The notes: generated by a model not told the origin, from the letters alone. A DNA stretch of 64,000 bases from Jeotgalibacillus proteolyticus (GCF_002926065.1 NZ_PREZ01000007.1:171016-235015), one strand, 5' to 3'. Numbered from the stretch's first letter, positions 35,383 to 45,287 are shown. Translations and numbers: made by a program.

Positions 35383-35811
35383 TCATATTAAATCAGTTTC
35401 CCATAACCCAAGCTGGCCTTTTGCTGGAATACATTCATTCAAGATCTTCATATCGTGAATCTCCCAAGCATATCCTCCTACAGTAAAGTCTCCTAAAAAA
35501 TAATCATTTCCTGATACGATTTTTCCATTTTCAAGCACGGCCGATGTCTGATTATTTTCAGTTATCTTTAGACAATTTTCAAGCCGGCCTACAGCAATGA
35601 TCACTCCGGTTGGAAGGGTTTCTTCTGTATATCCATGCTTCCCGAGCAGCGAACGGATGGCCACATGCCTGCAGACAGCCTTATCTATTTTTTTGCTAGT
35701 ATGAATCGCCAGCTGTCCGCGATAATTTGTTTTCCATGACCTTGTTTCAAATTCATTCTCCCGATGGACAAAAAGAGTTGCCCAAGGCTGAATCATAGAT
35801 AATACCTTCAT
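35383..35811 (-). CDS. ASCH-domain protein
   Basis: The 142-residue protein is a small ASCH/PUA-like fold protein, recognised by IQPWATLFVHRENEFETRSWKTNYRG early on (Trp, Glu-x-Arg-Ser-Trp pattern) and GQLGLWE at the end. Such domains bind RNA or modified nucleosides, and some have amidohydrolase activity on N4-acetylcytidine. The start is uncertain: ATG at 35811 or TTG at 35826, neither with a strong ribosome binding site. It faces the YetF-like gene convergently across a long hairpin. Confidence 0.8.
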   Translation of the reverse strand: MKVLSMIQPWATLFVHRENEFETRSWKTNYRGQLAIHTSKKIDKAVCRHVAIRSLLGKHGYTEETLPTGVIIAVGRLENCLKITENNQTSAVLENGKIVSGNDYFLGDFTVGGYAWEIHDMKILNECIPAKGQLGLWETDLI

Positions 35812-35956
35812 TCTCCCGGCCACCAATCTATAAAATTTCGTTAGTTTTATTGTGTCCGTATAAAAGAATATTATTAGGAAAAAGGTGTAATTGGAAAAAC
35901 TGAATCAAGGACAGCAAAATGTCATTTTTTCATTAAATCTGATTTCCAGATTTATT

Positions 35957-36856
35957 TTAAATAATATCCAAAGGCATTTTTCTTACTGGTTTTGGAAATA
36001 CCTCATCAAGCTTGTTCAAGTCTTCTCTGGTCAATTGAATAGCAGCGGCTTGAGCATTGGCTAAAACATGCTCTTCCTGAACAGCTTTTGGTATAGCAAT
36101 TACGTTGTTAGAACGAATGGTCCACGCAAGGACAATTTGCAATGGCTGCACATTGTATTTTTCTGAAATCTCCAGGATGGTTGGATCGCTTAGTAATTGT
36201 CTTCTTAAGCTCCCTCCCTGGGCCAGTGGACTATAGGCCATAATTGGCAGGTTATGCTCCTGATGCCAGGGTAAGAGATCGTAATCAATTCCTCTAGAAC
36301 CCAGATGATACAACACTTGATTTGTCATACACTTTTTTCCACCATCTGTTTCCATCAGCTCTTTCATATCATCCGTATCAAAATTAGAAACTCCCCATCT
36401 TAGAATTTTACCATCCTTGCGCAGCCTCTCCATTCCTTCAATCGTTTCTGCCAAAGGAACACGGCCTCTCCAGTGTAAAAGATACAAATCAAGATGATCT
36501 GTTCCTAGTCGTTTAAGACTGTTTTCACATGCCCTTTCAATCATATCTAACCCGGAATGATGTGGATATACTTTTGATACTAAAAAAACTTTATCTCTAC
36601 GCGCCTTGAGTGCCTCACCAACTAACCGTTCGGAATCACCATTTCCGTACATTTCAGCCGTATCGATTACCTTCATGCCCAGTTCTATTCCAAGCTGCAA
36701 AGCTTTGATTTCTTTGTTTTTTGATTCAGGATTTTCGCCCATGTACCATGTTCCTTGACCAATGCTTGGAAGAAAGGTTCCATCAGGTAAAGTGACTACA
36801 CGCTTTTCAAGTGAATGCTTAATTTTCAATTTTTTATCATCGTCATGTAAACTCAT
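35957..36856 (-). CDS. Aldo/keto reductase
   Basis: The 299-residue protein is an NADPH-dependent TIM-barrel reductase. Its catalytic residues are visible: Asp and Tyr in DTAEMYGNGDSERLVGEAL, Lys in FLVSKVYPHH and His in DLYLLHWRG. NADPH contacts are in the C-terminal IAIPKAVQEEHVLANAQA. AAAGGA lies 9 nt before the ATG at 36856. It is closest in style to YeaE-type reductases and would reduce an aldehyde or methylglyoxal. It is a single gene. Confidence 0.88.
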   Translation of the reverse strand: MSLHDDDKKLKIKHSLEKRVVTLPDGTFLPSIGQGTWYMGENPESKNKEIKALQLGIELGMKVIDTAEMYGNGDSERLVGEALKARRDKVFLVSKVYPHHSGLDMIERACENSLKRLGTDHLDLYLLHWRGRVPLAETIEGMERLRKDGKILRWGVSNFDTDDMKELMETDGGKKCMTNQVLYHLGSRGIDYDLLPWHQEHNLPIMAYSPLAQGGSLRRQLLSDPTILEISEKYNVQPLQIVLAWTIRSNNVIAIPKAVQEEHVLANAQAAAIQLTREDLNKLDEVFPKPVRKMPLDII

Positions 36857-37058
36857 TTTCATCATTCCTTTCATATTTCACTTTTTTCTTGAACTGCAAT
36901 TCTTCAACCATTCCCCTTTATTGAAAAATTGGATTATTAATGTGCTATACACTGTTGTAGTATAGCCTTAATAATGTTCACTTACACCAAGTAGGCACCG
37001 CCATCATCGAGATGAACACGTAATTGATCTATACTTTCGCTGTATAAATTTTTTCTCG

Positions 37059-37214
37059 TCAAACCTCTATGTACCACGTGAAACAACCTTTACCCGTATA
37101 GCGGTCAGGTTTATCGAAAGCCCCCTGCCAATCCAGCATAACTGCCCTTGTGGTTAACGGATTCCATAGACACAAGAGGTCAATTCTTCTCCATTTTTCA
37201 GGCTTTACGATCAC
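37059..37214 (-). CDS. Small ORF with GTG start (51 residues), possibly frameshifted
   Basis: A GTG at 37214 is preceded by AGGAG 5 nt upstream and opens a 51-codon frame beginning MIVKPEKWRRIDLLCLWNPL and containing DWQGAFDKPDRYTGKGCF. Just beyond, in a different frame ending at 36982, follows a coding-looking stretch (HRGLTRKNLYSESIDQL, then VHLDDGGAYLV). The two could be one gene of about 80 residues broken by a frameshift. I recognise no family. It lies in a 530-bp gap between the aldo/keto reductase and the next small gene, downstream of a terminator. Confidence 0.35.
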   Translation of the reverse strand: MIVKPEKWRRIDLLCLWNPLTTRAVMLDWQGAFDKPDRYTGKGCFTWYIEV

Positions 37215-37235
37215 TCAAACTCCTGTGAAAATAAA

Positions 37236-37279
37236 AAAGCTGACCCTGTAGGTGTTCAGAAGAACCCAGGGTCAGCTTT
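37236..37279. terminator. Terminator between the two small genes
   Basis: AAAGCTGACCCTG (37236-37248) pairs with CAGGGTCAGCTTT (37267-37279), with an A-rich left flank. It could end the 54-residue gene's transcript. Confidence 0.7.
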
Positions 37280-37387
37280 ATTGAAAAATCGATTAGATGA
37301 TTTTTTTACTAAACCATCCGCACCTTTTCGTTTTCTAGTCATTAATCGGATGCGGCAGAAGATCTGACACGTCACTCCTTGCACAAG

Positions 37388-37552
37388 TTAGATTATTGGA
37401 TAATTCATCTCGTAACTTGGGTAGCAATAATATGGTGGTCTTAGTCCAATTTTAGACATAGGCCAGGAATCATTCAGATAGACCATCGTTACTTTTTCAT
37501 TTGAATGGTTTACTAGCAATAGCTTTACTTCTGGATTAAATTCATATCTCAA
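37388..37552 (-). CDS. Small protein with TTG start (54 residues) downstream of an SDR
   Basis: A TTG at 37552 has AAGGAGG 8 nt upstream and opens 54 codons starting MRYEFNPEVKLLLVNHSNEK and ending near YPSYEMNYPII. The site lies in the 18 bp between the upstream SDR stop and this start, so the two are one transcript. There is no signal peptide or membrane segment. The C-terminus is rich in Tyr and Pro (PPYYCYPSYEMNYP), somewhat like spore coat peptides. I do not recognise the family. The strong ribosome binding site and its position before a terminator make it a credible real gene. Confidence 0.6.
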   Translation of the reverse strand: MRYEFNPEVKLLLVNHSNEKVTMVYLNDSWPMSKIGLRPPYYCYPSYEMNYPII

Positions 37553-37570
37553 ATTGATAACCTCCTTCCA

Positions 37571-38551
37571 TTAGGAATGTGTGGATTCTCCCCCATCAAC
37601 ATGAAGAACCTGACCGGTAACAAACCGGGAATCATCAGAGGCAAGATAGACAAAGGTCGGTGCGAGTTCAAATGGATGGGCAACCCGTTCCATTGGATTA
37701 AACGCTCCATATACCGCGACTTGGTCTGACGAGAAACTTGCTGAAATAAGTGGCGTCCAAATTCGGCCCGGGGCAACTGCATTAACCCGGATCCCTTGTT
37801 TTACAACATTGTTAGCCAAAGCCCGTGTCCAACCTACTATTGCGCCTTTTGTAGCCGTATAATCGATCATTTGCTTCTCACCAACATACGTTACCACTGA
37901 AGTAGTGCCAATGATTGAGCTCCCCGGTTTTAAATGAGGAAGCGCTGCTCTTGTTGTGTAAAAATGAGAATATATATTTACTTTGAAGGTATTATCGAAC
38001 TGCTCATCTGTTATATCAAGCAGACTTAGTTGTTGAAATTGGATACCTACGTGGTTACAAAGAATATCGAGACGCCCAAATGTACTTACAGTTTGTTCTA
38101 CAATGTCGATACACTGTTGTTTGTCTAGTAAGTCACCAGGCATAAGAATACACTGTTGTCCGAGCTGTTCTATCCTCATTTTTGTTCTGTTGGCATCCTC
38201 ATGTTCATCTAAGTAGGAAATAGCAACATCTGCACCTTCTTTAGCAAACGCAATTGCTACTGCTGCACCAATACCACTGTCCCCCCCGGTAATAAGTGCT
38301 ACTTTTCCTGTTAACTTTCCACTTCCTTTATAATTTGGGTTTTCGATAATTGGAAGGGGAACCATTAACTTTTCCACTCCGGGATGGCGCAGCTGCCGCT
38401 GTTCAGGTAAACTTATTGGAATTTCTTCGAAACGTGTGATTTTCCCATAGTTAGGGTACATCGGATAAGGTTGAGTTTTCATATTCGCTTTAAACAGTTC
38501 TTGCATTTCTTTTATTTGGTCTAATTGACGATTTTGATCTTTTTGATCCAT
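37571..38551 (-). CDS. SDR family oxidoreductase of the general-stress type (YhdF/YhxC-like)
   Basis: The 326-residue protein has an about 80-residue N-terminal extension ([18 protein letters not shown]) seen in the YhdF/YhxC/YdaD group, then a classical SDR domain. This has [23 protein letters not shown] in place of [12 protein letters not shown] with the Ser equivalent, and YTATKGAI with Tyr and Lys. It ends with the common [11 protein letters not shown]. Members of this group are often sigma-B-controlled stress proteins. It precedes a small TTG-started gene by 18 bp. Confidence 0.87.
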   Translation of the reverse strand: MDQKDQNRQLDQIKEMQELFKANMKTQPYPMYPNYGKITRFEEIPISLPEQRQLRHPGVEKLMVPLPIIENPNYKGSGKLTGKVALITGGDSGIGAAVAIAFAKEGADVAISYLDEHEDANRTKMRIEQLGQQCILMPGDLLDKQQCIDIVEQTVSTFGRLDILCNHVGIQFQQLSLLDITDEQFDNTFKVNIYSHFYTTRAALPHLKPGSSIIGTTSVVTYVGEKQMIDYTATKGAIVGWTRALANNVVKQGIRVNAVAPGRIWTPLISASFSSDQVAVYGAFNPMERVAHPFELAPTFVYLASDDSRFVTGQVLHVDGGESTHS

Positions 38552-38756
38552 GGAAACCTCCTAAAAAAATATTTTGCACTTTAGAATGTATATGTTCTTC
38601 ACTGAAAATAAGTAATAAAAGTGTGAAAAAGTTGTTTCGCCTAAGAAGCAAGTGACAGATGAGGAGATTAAGCAGGAAGACATTCAAGAACTTGGTCGTT
38701 CAGACATTAATACCATCATGAATATCTATTCTCAAATGACTAACTATATAGAAGAA

Positions 38757-38795
38757 AAGACCTTTCATAAGTTCAGTGAACTTACAAAAGGTCTT
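38757..38795 (-). terminator. Terminator of manR-manP
   Basis: AAGACCTTT (38757-38765) pairs with AAAGGTCTT (38787-38795), extended by TAAGTTC/GAACTTA inside. It lies 22 bp beyond the manP stop and is followed by TTTTCTTC on the minus strand. Confidence 0.7.
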
Positions 38796-38816
38796 CTCTA
38801 ATGAGTAATATTGGTT

Positions 38817-40733
38817 TTATTGAACAGTATTCAGCAGATCATACGCTTCTTGTTTCGTTTTTGCTGCTAAAAGCTGTTCTCTGAAAGACTCATCCATTAA
38901 TTTACGGGACAGCATTTGGAGAATTTTCAAATGAGCATCTCCAGCGTGCTGCTCAGGCACCGCTATCATAAAGATCAGCTTGGCATCTGTTCCATCCATG
39001 CTTCCCCAATTTACCCCTTGCTGTTTAATACCAAATGCTACAGCCGGTTTACGGACAGCACTTGATTTGCCATGAGGGATGGCAATATTCTCTCCAATGC
39101 CTGTGGTACTTTCATTTTCACGTGCTATAATCGCTTCCCTAAATTTACTTTTAGATTCTAACGCACCTGATTGATCTAGCTTTTCAATTAATTCATCAAT
39201 CACATCATCACGTGCATCCCCATCCAGCTGAAGGATCATCATCTCTTCATTCATGATGTTTGTTAGCTTTTGTACCTTATTTTGATCGTATTGATCTTCA
39301 TTTACATTTTCTCCAATTTTCACATCAGCTTCATCATCCGCTTGAACATCTCTCTTCAGCAAATTTACCAATAGTGCTGTGACAATTACACCACAAATAA
39401 TGGCGATAAAAAACATCAGTACGTTATTGACTGCTCCAAGTAGGGCTACAATGGGGCCTCCGTGTGCCACTCTGTCTCCAACATTTCCGATCATGGCAAT
39501 CACTGCCCCTGTCATGGAGCCTGCCATAATACTTGGGATTACACGCAATGGATCTTGGGCAGCAAATGGAATGGCACCTTCTGTAATGCCGAACACTCCC
39601 ATTGTCATGGCGGCTTTCCCTGCTTCTTGTTCTGCTGGCTGATATTTTCTTTTCTTCAGCATTGTCGCCAGACCCATCCCAATTGGCGGCACGCAAATCG
39701 CTACAGCAATCGGTCCCATTATTTCATAGTTTCCTTCTGCAATCATGGCTGAACCAAATAAAAAGGCAACTTTGTTGACCGGTCCACCCATATCAAATGA
39801 AATCATTGCACCTAAAATTAGTGCAAGTAAAATTGAACTCGATCCCTGCATCCCGGCAAGCCATTCGGTTAAGCCAATAAACAATGCTGCGATCGGTGCG
39901 CCAATCACATAGACAAAAATTAAACCAACAATGAGCGAAGCAAAAATCGGTATAATAATAATCGGCATAATAGGTAGTAATGCTTTTGGTACTTTTACTC
40001 TTTTAATCATAAGAGCCACATAACCTGCTAAAAAGCCGGCAATGATTCCTCCGATAAAACCTGCACCAGCTTCACTGTCATAAAAGCTGCCGTTTGCTGC
40101 AATATAACCACCGATAACCCCAGGGGCTAAGCCGGGACGATCAGCTATACTTACAGCAATAAAACCTGCGAGAATCGGCACCATGAAGGTAAATGATGCA
40201 CCGCCTAAAAGCTCAATCTTTTTCCAAAAAGAATCCTCCGGAATCACGATTCCCCCTGGTGTCGTTTCTCCTCCAAGTGTTAATGCAATGGCAATCAGTA
40301 ATCCGCCTATGACGATAAATGGAATCATATACGAAACGCCATTCATCAGGTGGCGATAGATCGGATTTTCTTTCTTTTTCTTTTCACGTTTAATTTCATC
40401 AATTGAACGTTCCTCCGGCTTATAGACAGTTACTTTCCCCTCTTGAAACTCCTGAATAAGAGCTTCCGGACGTCTGATACCATCCTGTACCCCTGCAACT
40501 AACATCCGCTTTCCGGCAAAACGATCTTTAACCACCGCTTTATCGGCAGCAATAATAATGCCATCGGCCTCTTCAATATCACGCTCTGAAAATTCATTCT
40601 CAACACCAATAGACCCCTGTGTTTCAACTTTCATCTCAATTCCGAGCTTAGCAGCCGCTTTTTGAAGATTTTCAGCAGCCATATAGGTATGAGCAATACC
40701 ATTGGGACATGATGTAATAGCTAAAAGTTTCAT
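38817..40733 (-). CDS. manP: PTS fructose/mannose-type permease, domains IIB-IIC-IIA (ManP-like)
   Basis: The 638-residue protein imports and phosphorylates a hexose, most likely mannose. IIB comes first, with the phosphorylated Cys in LLAITSCPNGIAHTYMAAE (Cys9). IIC follows, with about nine membrane segments (residues about 130-460). IIA comes last, with the phospho-His in IAIPHGKSSAV. The start of IIB and the B-C-A order match B. subtilis ManP (650 residues). It lies 80 bp after manR on the same strand. No mannose-6-phosphate isomerase gene follows, unlike in B. subtilis manPA. Confidence 0.88.
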   Translation of the reverse strand: MKLLAITSCPNGIAHTYMAAENLQKAAAKLGIEMKVETQGSIGVENEFSERDIEEADGIIIAADKAVVKDRFAGKRMLVAGVQDGIRRPEALIQEFQEGKVTVYKPEERSIDEIKREKKKKENPIYRHLMNGVSYMIPFIVIGGLLIAIALTLGGETTPGGIVIPEDSFWKKIELLGGASFTFMVPILAGFIAVSIADRPGLAPGVIGGYIAANGSFYDSEAGAGFIGGIIAGFLAGYVALMIKRVKVPKALLPIMPIIIIPIFASLIVGLIFVYVIGAPIAALFIGLTEWLAGMQGSSSILLALILGAMISFDMGGPVNKVAFLFGSAMIAEGNYEIMGPIAVAICVPPIGMGLATMLKKRKYQPAEQEAGKAAMTMGVFGITEGAIPFAAQDPLRVIPSIMAGSMTGAVIAMIGNVGDRVAHGGPIVALLGAVNNVLMFFIAIICGVIVTALLVNLLKRDVQADDEADVKIGENVNEDQYDQNKVQKLTNIMNEEMMILQLDGDARDDVIDELIEKLDQSGALESKSKFREAIIARENESTTGIGENIAIPHGKSSAVRKPAVAFGIKQQGVNWGSMDGTDAKLIFMIAVPEQHAGDAHLKILQMLSRKLMDESFREQLLAAKTKQEAYDLLNTVQ

Positions 40734-40813
40734 ATCTGCTTCCTCCTTATAGAAGACTTCTTATACCCTAGTATATATAAGGTTTCAGAATAAAAAGGAA
40801 GAATGATTGCCGA

Positions 40814-42730
40814 TCACTCCGGAAAAACAGCATTTAATTGTAAACGCTTTATAAAATCACTGCCGCTATTTATCTCTTTATCAGTCAAATGCTGTACCAG
40901 AGCAGGTATTTCACTAATGTCAGAAAGCTCCTTAAATAGCTGTTTCATTAGGCCTTCTTTTTCTCCTGCTACAGCAAGCAAAAACACGATTGACACCCAC
41001 TCGCCGTCCCAATTAAGCGGATGTTTTAATAAGGCGACCGCTATGCCCGATGTCAAAATTCCAGTGGGATTTCCGTGAGGAATGGCAACTCCTGACCCAA
41101 TCGCCGTGCTTGATATACGCTCACGCAATAAAGTAGTGTGAGCATATTCCTTTTTTACAAATCCTTGAGCATGTAATTGATTAGCAAGCATTTCAATCAC
41201 TTCATACCGATGATCAAGCTCGACTTTGACAAAAACAGAAGCCTCATCAACAAAATGTTCCAATGCAGATTCTCCTGGCGCCAAGGTTCCATTTGATTTT
41301 CCAATTCTTATCAGCTTTCTTACCCGCTCTTTATCTTTATCATCCAGCAATGGCGAAACAACGACAGAAGGAATATGGTTAAATTCAATTTCTACTGTGG
41401 AAATAATTAGATCGACCTTTTCATTCTCTAAATATGCTGCAAGGTTTGAATATGAAATGCTGCCTACAATTTCTAAATCAGATTCAACCTGCTCCAGACG
41501 TGCCTGAAGAAGTCTAGCCATTCCAATTCCCATATGGCAGACGACAATCGCTTTTTTCTTTTCATAACTAACACGCTGCCTTCTTTCCAGTGCAGCCTGA
41601 AAATGCAATACGATATAAGCTGCTTCCTCTTCTGGCACAACGATGTCATACTCCTCTCGAAGATCTTCCAGCGCCAATATCACCATTCCCACTAAATAGG
41701 GATACATTTTTTTAATTTCTTTTAATAATGGATTCATTACTGTTAATCCATAGGCTATTCGATGAATGACAGATTGTAAGTGTGTTGACAGACCTTGATG
41801 CAGCATGTCATCGTCCCGGAAATTCACACTTGTTAATTCTGTCATTTTAAACGTCAACATTTTGATAATGTGAGCAGTTTTATATTGATCTTCTTTATGA
41901 GGCATTATGCGTTTGCTGCTCAATAAATGCCATGCAAAATAGCGTTTTTCGTCATCAGGATAACGTAGATTGAACACCGGCTCAAGTTCATGCAGCACCT
42001 CTTTTGCATGCTGATATTCCTCTCTTTTTATGACCGCTTCTTTTTCTACCTCTGTCACTTGTATGGAGTATCCAAGTTTCGTTCTTTTAGTCATAATCAA
42101 CACATGCACCAACAGACGCTCCAGTGCGCTGTCAGCGTATATTTCAGGCAGTTTGGCAAGTGCATTTTTCACTGCCTTTACTTCAAACGAAGGAAACAAT
42201 CGAGTAATAGAAGGATCCTCTTCTGCATGCAGGGAATAAAGCTGAGGCAGGTGGGCAAGGGCATTTCTTTTTGTAAGCTCAGATCCTTGCAGCACAAATC
42301 CTATCTTTTGCTTCGATTTAATTGAAAGACCAAAGTAACTCAACCATTCATTGATTCTATCAATCTCATTTTTGACCTCTTGACGGCTGATAAAATAATG
42401 CTCAGTCAGTTTTTTTAATGTGATAGGTTTTTTAGACATTAGCAGGTCATAGGCTATATTCATTGTTAATTCTTCTTCCCCGCCGGTTTTCACTTGAAAT
42501 AAACCCTCTATGAGCCGCAATCTCTCTTTTTCAGTTACTTCAATACGTATCCCCGCTCCGGGTTTTCGAATGATATCGGCTGTCTCGACAAGTTCGGAAG
42601 CGATCAGGGTTAAATCATTTCGAATCGTTCTCTCAGAACAACCTAGCAGCTTCGCAAGCTCCTGAGAATAAAAAACTTTATACCTCTCTGTCAACAGCAG
42701 CCTCAACAGTTCATTCTGCCTTCTATTCAT
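40814..42730 (-). CDS. manR: PRD-containing transcriptional activator (ManR-like)
   Basis: The 638-residue protein has N-terminal helix-turn-helix regions (YSQELAKLLGCSERTIRNDL), two PRDs (about residues 180-390), a GatB-type IIB domain with Cys in VVCHMGIGMARLLQARLE, and a C-terminal IIA domain with His in GVAIPHGNPTGIL. This is the DeoR/ManR-type activator layout, whose activity is set by PTS phosphorylation. It is the same length class as B. subtilis ManR (648 residues). It is transcribed ahead of manP, and a cre-like site lies about 55 bp upstream. Confidence 0.9.
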   Translation of the reverse strand: MNRRQNELLRLLLTERYKVFYSQELAKLLGCSERTIRNDLTLIASELVETADIIRKPGAGIRIEVTEKERLRLIEGLFQVKTGGEEELTMNIAYDLLMSKKPITLKKLTEHYFISRQEVKNEIDRINEWLSYFGLSIKSKQKIGFVLQGSELTKRNALAHLPQLYSLHAEEDPSITRLFPSFEVKAVKNALAKLPEIYADSALERLLVHVLIMTKRTKLGYSIQVTEVEKEAVIKREEYQHAKEVLHELEPVFNLRYPDDEKRYFAWHLLSSKRIMPHKEDQYKTAHIIKMLTFKMTELTSVNFRDDDMLHQGLSTHLQSVIHRIAYGLTVMNPLLKEIKKMYPYLVGMVILALEDLREEYDIVVPEEEAAYIVLHFQAALERRQRVSYEKKKAIVVCHMGIGMARLLQARLEQVESDLEIVGSISYSNLAAYLENEKVDLIISTVEIEFNHIPSVVVSPLLDDKDKERVRKLIRIGKSNGTLAPGESALEHFVDEASVFVKVELDHRYEVIEMLANQLHAQGFVKKEYAHTTLLRERISSTAIGSGVAIPHGNPTGILTSGIAVALLKHPLNWDGEWVSIVFLLAVAGEKEGLMKQLFKELSDISEIPALVQHLTDKEINSGSDFIKRLQLNAVFPE

Positions 42731-42782
42731 GTCATCTCTCTCCTCATATTTAGGAAAAACTAAACAGATCGTTTCATTATAT

Positions 42783-42797
42783 AAGGAAACGTTTACT
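42783..42797. promoter_or_regulatory. cre-like site upstream of manR
   Basis: AAGGAAACGTTTACT matches the cre consensus WTGNAANCGNWWNCW at 14 of 15 positions (A for T at position 2). Confidence 0.5.
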
Positions 42798-42981
42798 TTT
42801 AATCATGTCATAGCTTACCTCGACGATCGAAATTCATCAACAAAAAAACTCAAGTTCTGTTTTGATTGGTAGGCCCTGCGCCAGGGAAAATTGATATTCA
42901 CCTTCATTTGCAATAATGGCCAAGCCGTCATTTCATTTTTTAGAAAGATTGATATAATTTAACAATAAAGGAGGGATACAT

Positions 42982-44208
42982 ATGGAGAATTCATTGATTC
43001 AAGCGGATGATCTGCTCACGTTGTGGGGAATCATCGTTATCGTCGCAGCGATGAGCATCGTGCTCGAGCAGAAATACAGCTGGGCGGGAAAGCTTTCCGG
43101 TGCCGTCATTGCGCTCGTAACCGCCATCATTTTATCGAATACCGGCGTTATCCCGACCGCATCGCCAGCATATGACGCAGTGTGGACGTTCATCGTGCCG
43201 CTTGCGATCCCACTGTTGTTGTTCCATGTGAACTTCAAGAAAATCTGGAAAGAAAGCGGGCGCATGCTGCTGATTTTCTTGATCAGTTCGATCGGGACGG
43301 TCGCCGGAACGATTCTCAGCTTCTTTTTATTAAAAGATACCATTCCGTTCCTTGACCGCATCGGCGGCATGATGAGTGCTTCGTACGTCGGGGGTGGTGT
43401 CAATTTTGCCGCAATGACAGCTAAGTTTGATGCCCCGGAAGATTTGGTGTCTGCAGCTGTGGTTGCGGATAACTTGATGATGGCACTCGTCTTCATTACC
43501 TTGATGGCGATTCCGACATTTCGTTTCTTCCGGAAAATCTACCCGCATCCGCATGAGCTGCAAGTAGAGCGGGAAGCCGCGTCCAGCGGAGGCAAAACCA
43601 ACGCCGAAAACTTCTGGAAGCGTAAGGACATTTCTTTAAAAGACATCGCGATGTCACTGGGGACAGCATTTTTACTCGTCGTTGTTGCGACTAAGGTTGC
43701 TGATTTTTTTGGCGGTATCATCCCAGCAGGCGAAGAGGTTGGATTCGGCTGGAATTTGCTCAGCGGCCTGATTGGTGACCAGTACCTGATGCTGACGACG
43801 CTGACCTTCTTGGCGCTAGCCTTGTTTCCACGCTATTTTGACGGCATCAATGGCAGCCAGGAAATCGGAACCTTCTTGATCTATCTGTTCTTCGTTGTCA
43901 TCGGCATTCCGGCTTCGATTCCGTTGATCGTCCAAAATGCGCCGTTATTGCTCGTCTTTGTTGCAGTCATTGTCATCGTCAACTTGACCGTGTCGCTAAC
44001 GGCAGGCAGGTTGTTGAAATACAACATTGAAGAGATTTTACTCGTGGTCAACGCCAACGTCGGCGGCCCGACGACCGCTGCCGCGATGGCAATCGCGAAA
44101 GGCTGGAGGGAGCTAATCGGCCCGATTTTAGTGGTCGGGACGATCGGTTATGTCATCGGCAACTATATCGGGACAACGCTTGGGCTTTGGTTTGCGACGA
44201 TGATGTAG
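42982..44208 (+). CDS. DUF819 family membrane protein (YjcL-like), GC-rich
   Basis: The 408-residue protein has 10-12 membrane segments and belongs to the DUF819 family (B. subtilis YjcL). Typical blocks are YVGGGVNFAAM and VNANVGGPTTAAAMAIAKGW. It is a putative transporter with unknown substrate; the two glycine-rich segments resemble the paired motifs of secondary carriers. AAAGGAGG precedes the ATG. Its codon use is unlike that of the neighbours: third positions are strongly G/C and the gene looks above 50% GC in an otherwise A/T-rich region. This suggests recent transfer from a higher-GC Firmicute. It has its own terminator. Confidence 0.87.
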   Translation: MENSLIQADDLLTLWGIIVIVAAMSIVLEQKYSWAGKLSGAVIALVTAIILSNTGVIPTASPAYDAVWTFIVPLAIPLLLFHVNFKKIWKESGRMLLIFLISSIGTVAGTILSFFLLKDTIPFLDRIGGMMSASYVGGGVNFAAMTAKFDAPEDLVSAAVVADNLMMALVFITLMAIPTFRFFRKIYPHPHELQVEREAASSGGKTNAENFWKRKDISLKDIAMSLGTAFLLVVVATKVADFFGGIIPAGEEVGFGWNLLSGLIGDQYLMLTTLTFLALALFPRYFDGINGSQEIGTFLIYLFFVVIGIPASIPLIVQNAPLLLVFVAVIVIVNLTVSLTAGRLLKYNIEEILLVVNANVGGPTTAAAMAIAKGWRELIGPILVVGTIGYVIGNYIGTTLGLWFATMM

Positions 44209-44273
44209 GGTGGCGGACTCCCTGTGGAAGACAACAATTGAACTATTCCCGGTAATTTATCTTCTCGATCTTG

Positions 44274-44310
44274 ACATACTCGCTGTAGCATAATAGCGAG
44301 TATGTTTTTT
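44274..44310 (+). terminator. Terminator of the DUF819 gene
   Basis: ACATACTCGCT (44274-44284) pairs perfectly with AGCGAGTATGT (44295-44305), followed by TTTTTT. Confidence 0.88.
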
Positions 44311-44759
44311 AGGGCTCTTAATTGTGTACTGCTGCAGGTGCTCTCTTCAAATGTACTAACGAATGTATTTTTGTAGTTCTCTAAAGGTTGTTATAGATGG
44401 ATTTCAGCGATTCACTACATCTATTTAATTTTAAATAGATATCTCGTATTTCCCGGTCTTAAGGTAGAAAAACCTTTATACCCAAAGAGAAGAACGATAC
44501 AGCCAACTAAACTAGAAATAGTATAAAGAGTATGATTTTAAATTGTGTTACAAAATTGTTTAGTTAAAGCGGTCTTAATCATGAAAAGTATTGTCCAGCT
44601 TGTTTTTCCACTTCCCATAATTGAATCTACAATGCTGACTTTCCTTTTCAGCTCTTTTATTGAATAGCATTCTATTAAACCAGATGATTTCATTTCCATA
44701 AATATGTTATTATAACAATTAACAGGAAAATTTTAATATCAGTAGGAGGCGATAAACAA
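44311..44759. other. Gap without genes
   Basis: No supported frame was found. The last 20 bp hold the AGGAGG site of the decayed lipoprotein gene that follows. Confidence 0.4.
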
Positions 44760-45201
44760 TTGAAGAAAATATCAATACTATGTTTTAGTATGATAATTTT
44801 ACTTGGATGTGGACCACAGGCTGATAATGCAAGCACAGAGCTGCCGGATGAGGTGATTCGGTTTAGCGGAGGAACTATATTATGATACTGAATCACTTTA
44901 AGTTGAAGAGATAGATAGCGTAAAAACAGTTCCTTTTGAGAACCACGACACTGTCGTACATTTGGATGATCAGGATGAAGCAGAAAAGTTTTATATCGAT
45001 ACTACGGTTCCATCAAATGTCCTGATCATTTTATCTGCATTGGGAGCCGAGCAAGAGATAACAGAAGACATTAATAATAGGTTTAAAATGTCCATGAGTG
45101 ATCTTAATTATCAAAATAGCTTTGGTAATTATGACGTTGAAATTGAAGAAACCTCACTTAAGGACGTACAGCATATTACTGCAAATATCTATAGAAGATA
45201 A
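44760..45201 (+). pseudogene. Small lipoprotein gene with frameshift and internal stop
   Basis: A TTG at 44760 with AGGAGG upstream encodes a lipoprotein signal (LKKISILCFSMIILLGCGPQ) and then ELPDEVIRFSGGT before a TGA. The rest of the protein continues in another frame (YDTESL, a TAA at 44899-44901, then VEEIDSVKTVPFENHDTVV and on to EETSLKDVQHITANIYRR). So there is at least one single-base shift near 44870-44880 and one nonsense codon. The restored protein would be about 145 residues. I do not recognise the family. It is probably inactive. Confidence 0.7.
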
Positions 45202-45287
45202 TTTAATGCCAAAAAGAGTCCTTGACTGAGGACTATTTCTTTTAATTCACATTATCTCTACCACCTCTTAAAAACCTTCTCCTGCAA

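Noticed and set aside
38640..38800. Plus-strand coding-like stretch (EEIKQEDIQELGRSDIN...) next to manP
   Set aside because: About 55 codons without a start near the beginning; its last third is the terminator hairpin. It may be a relic, but it is not firm enough to annotate.
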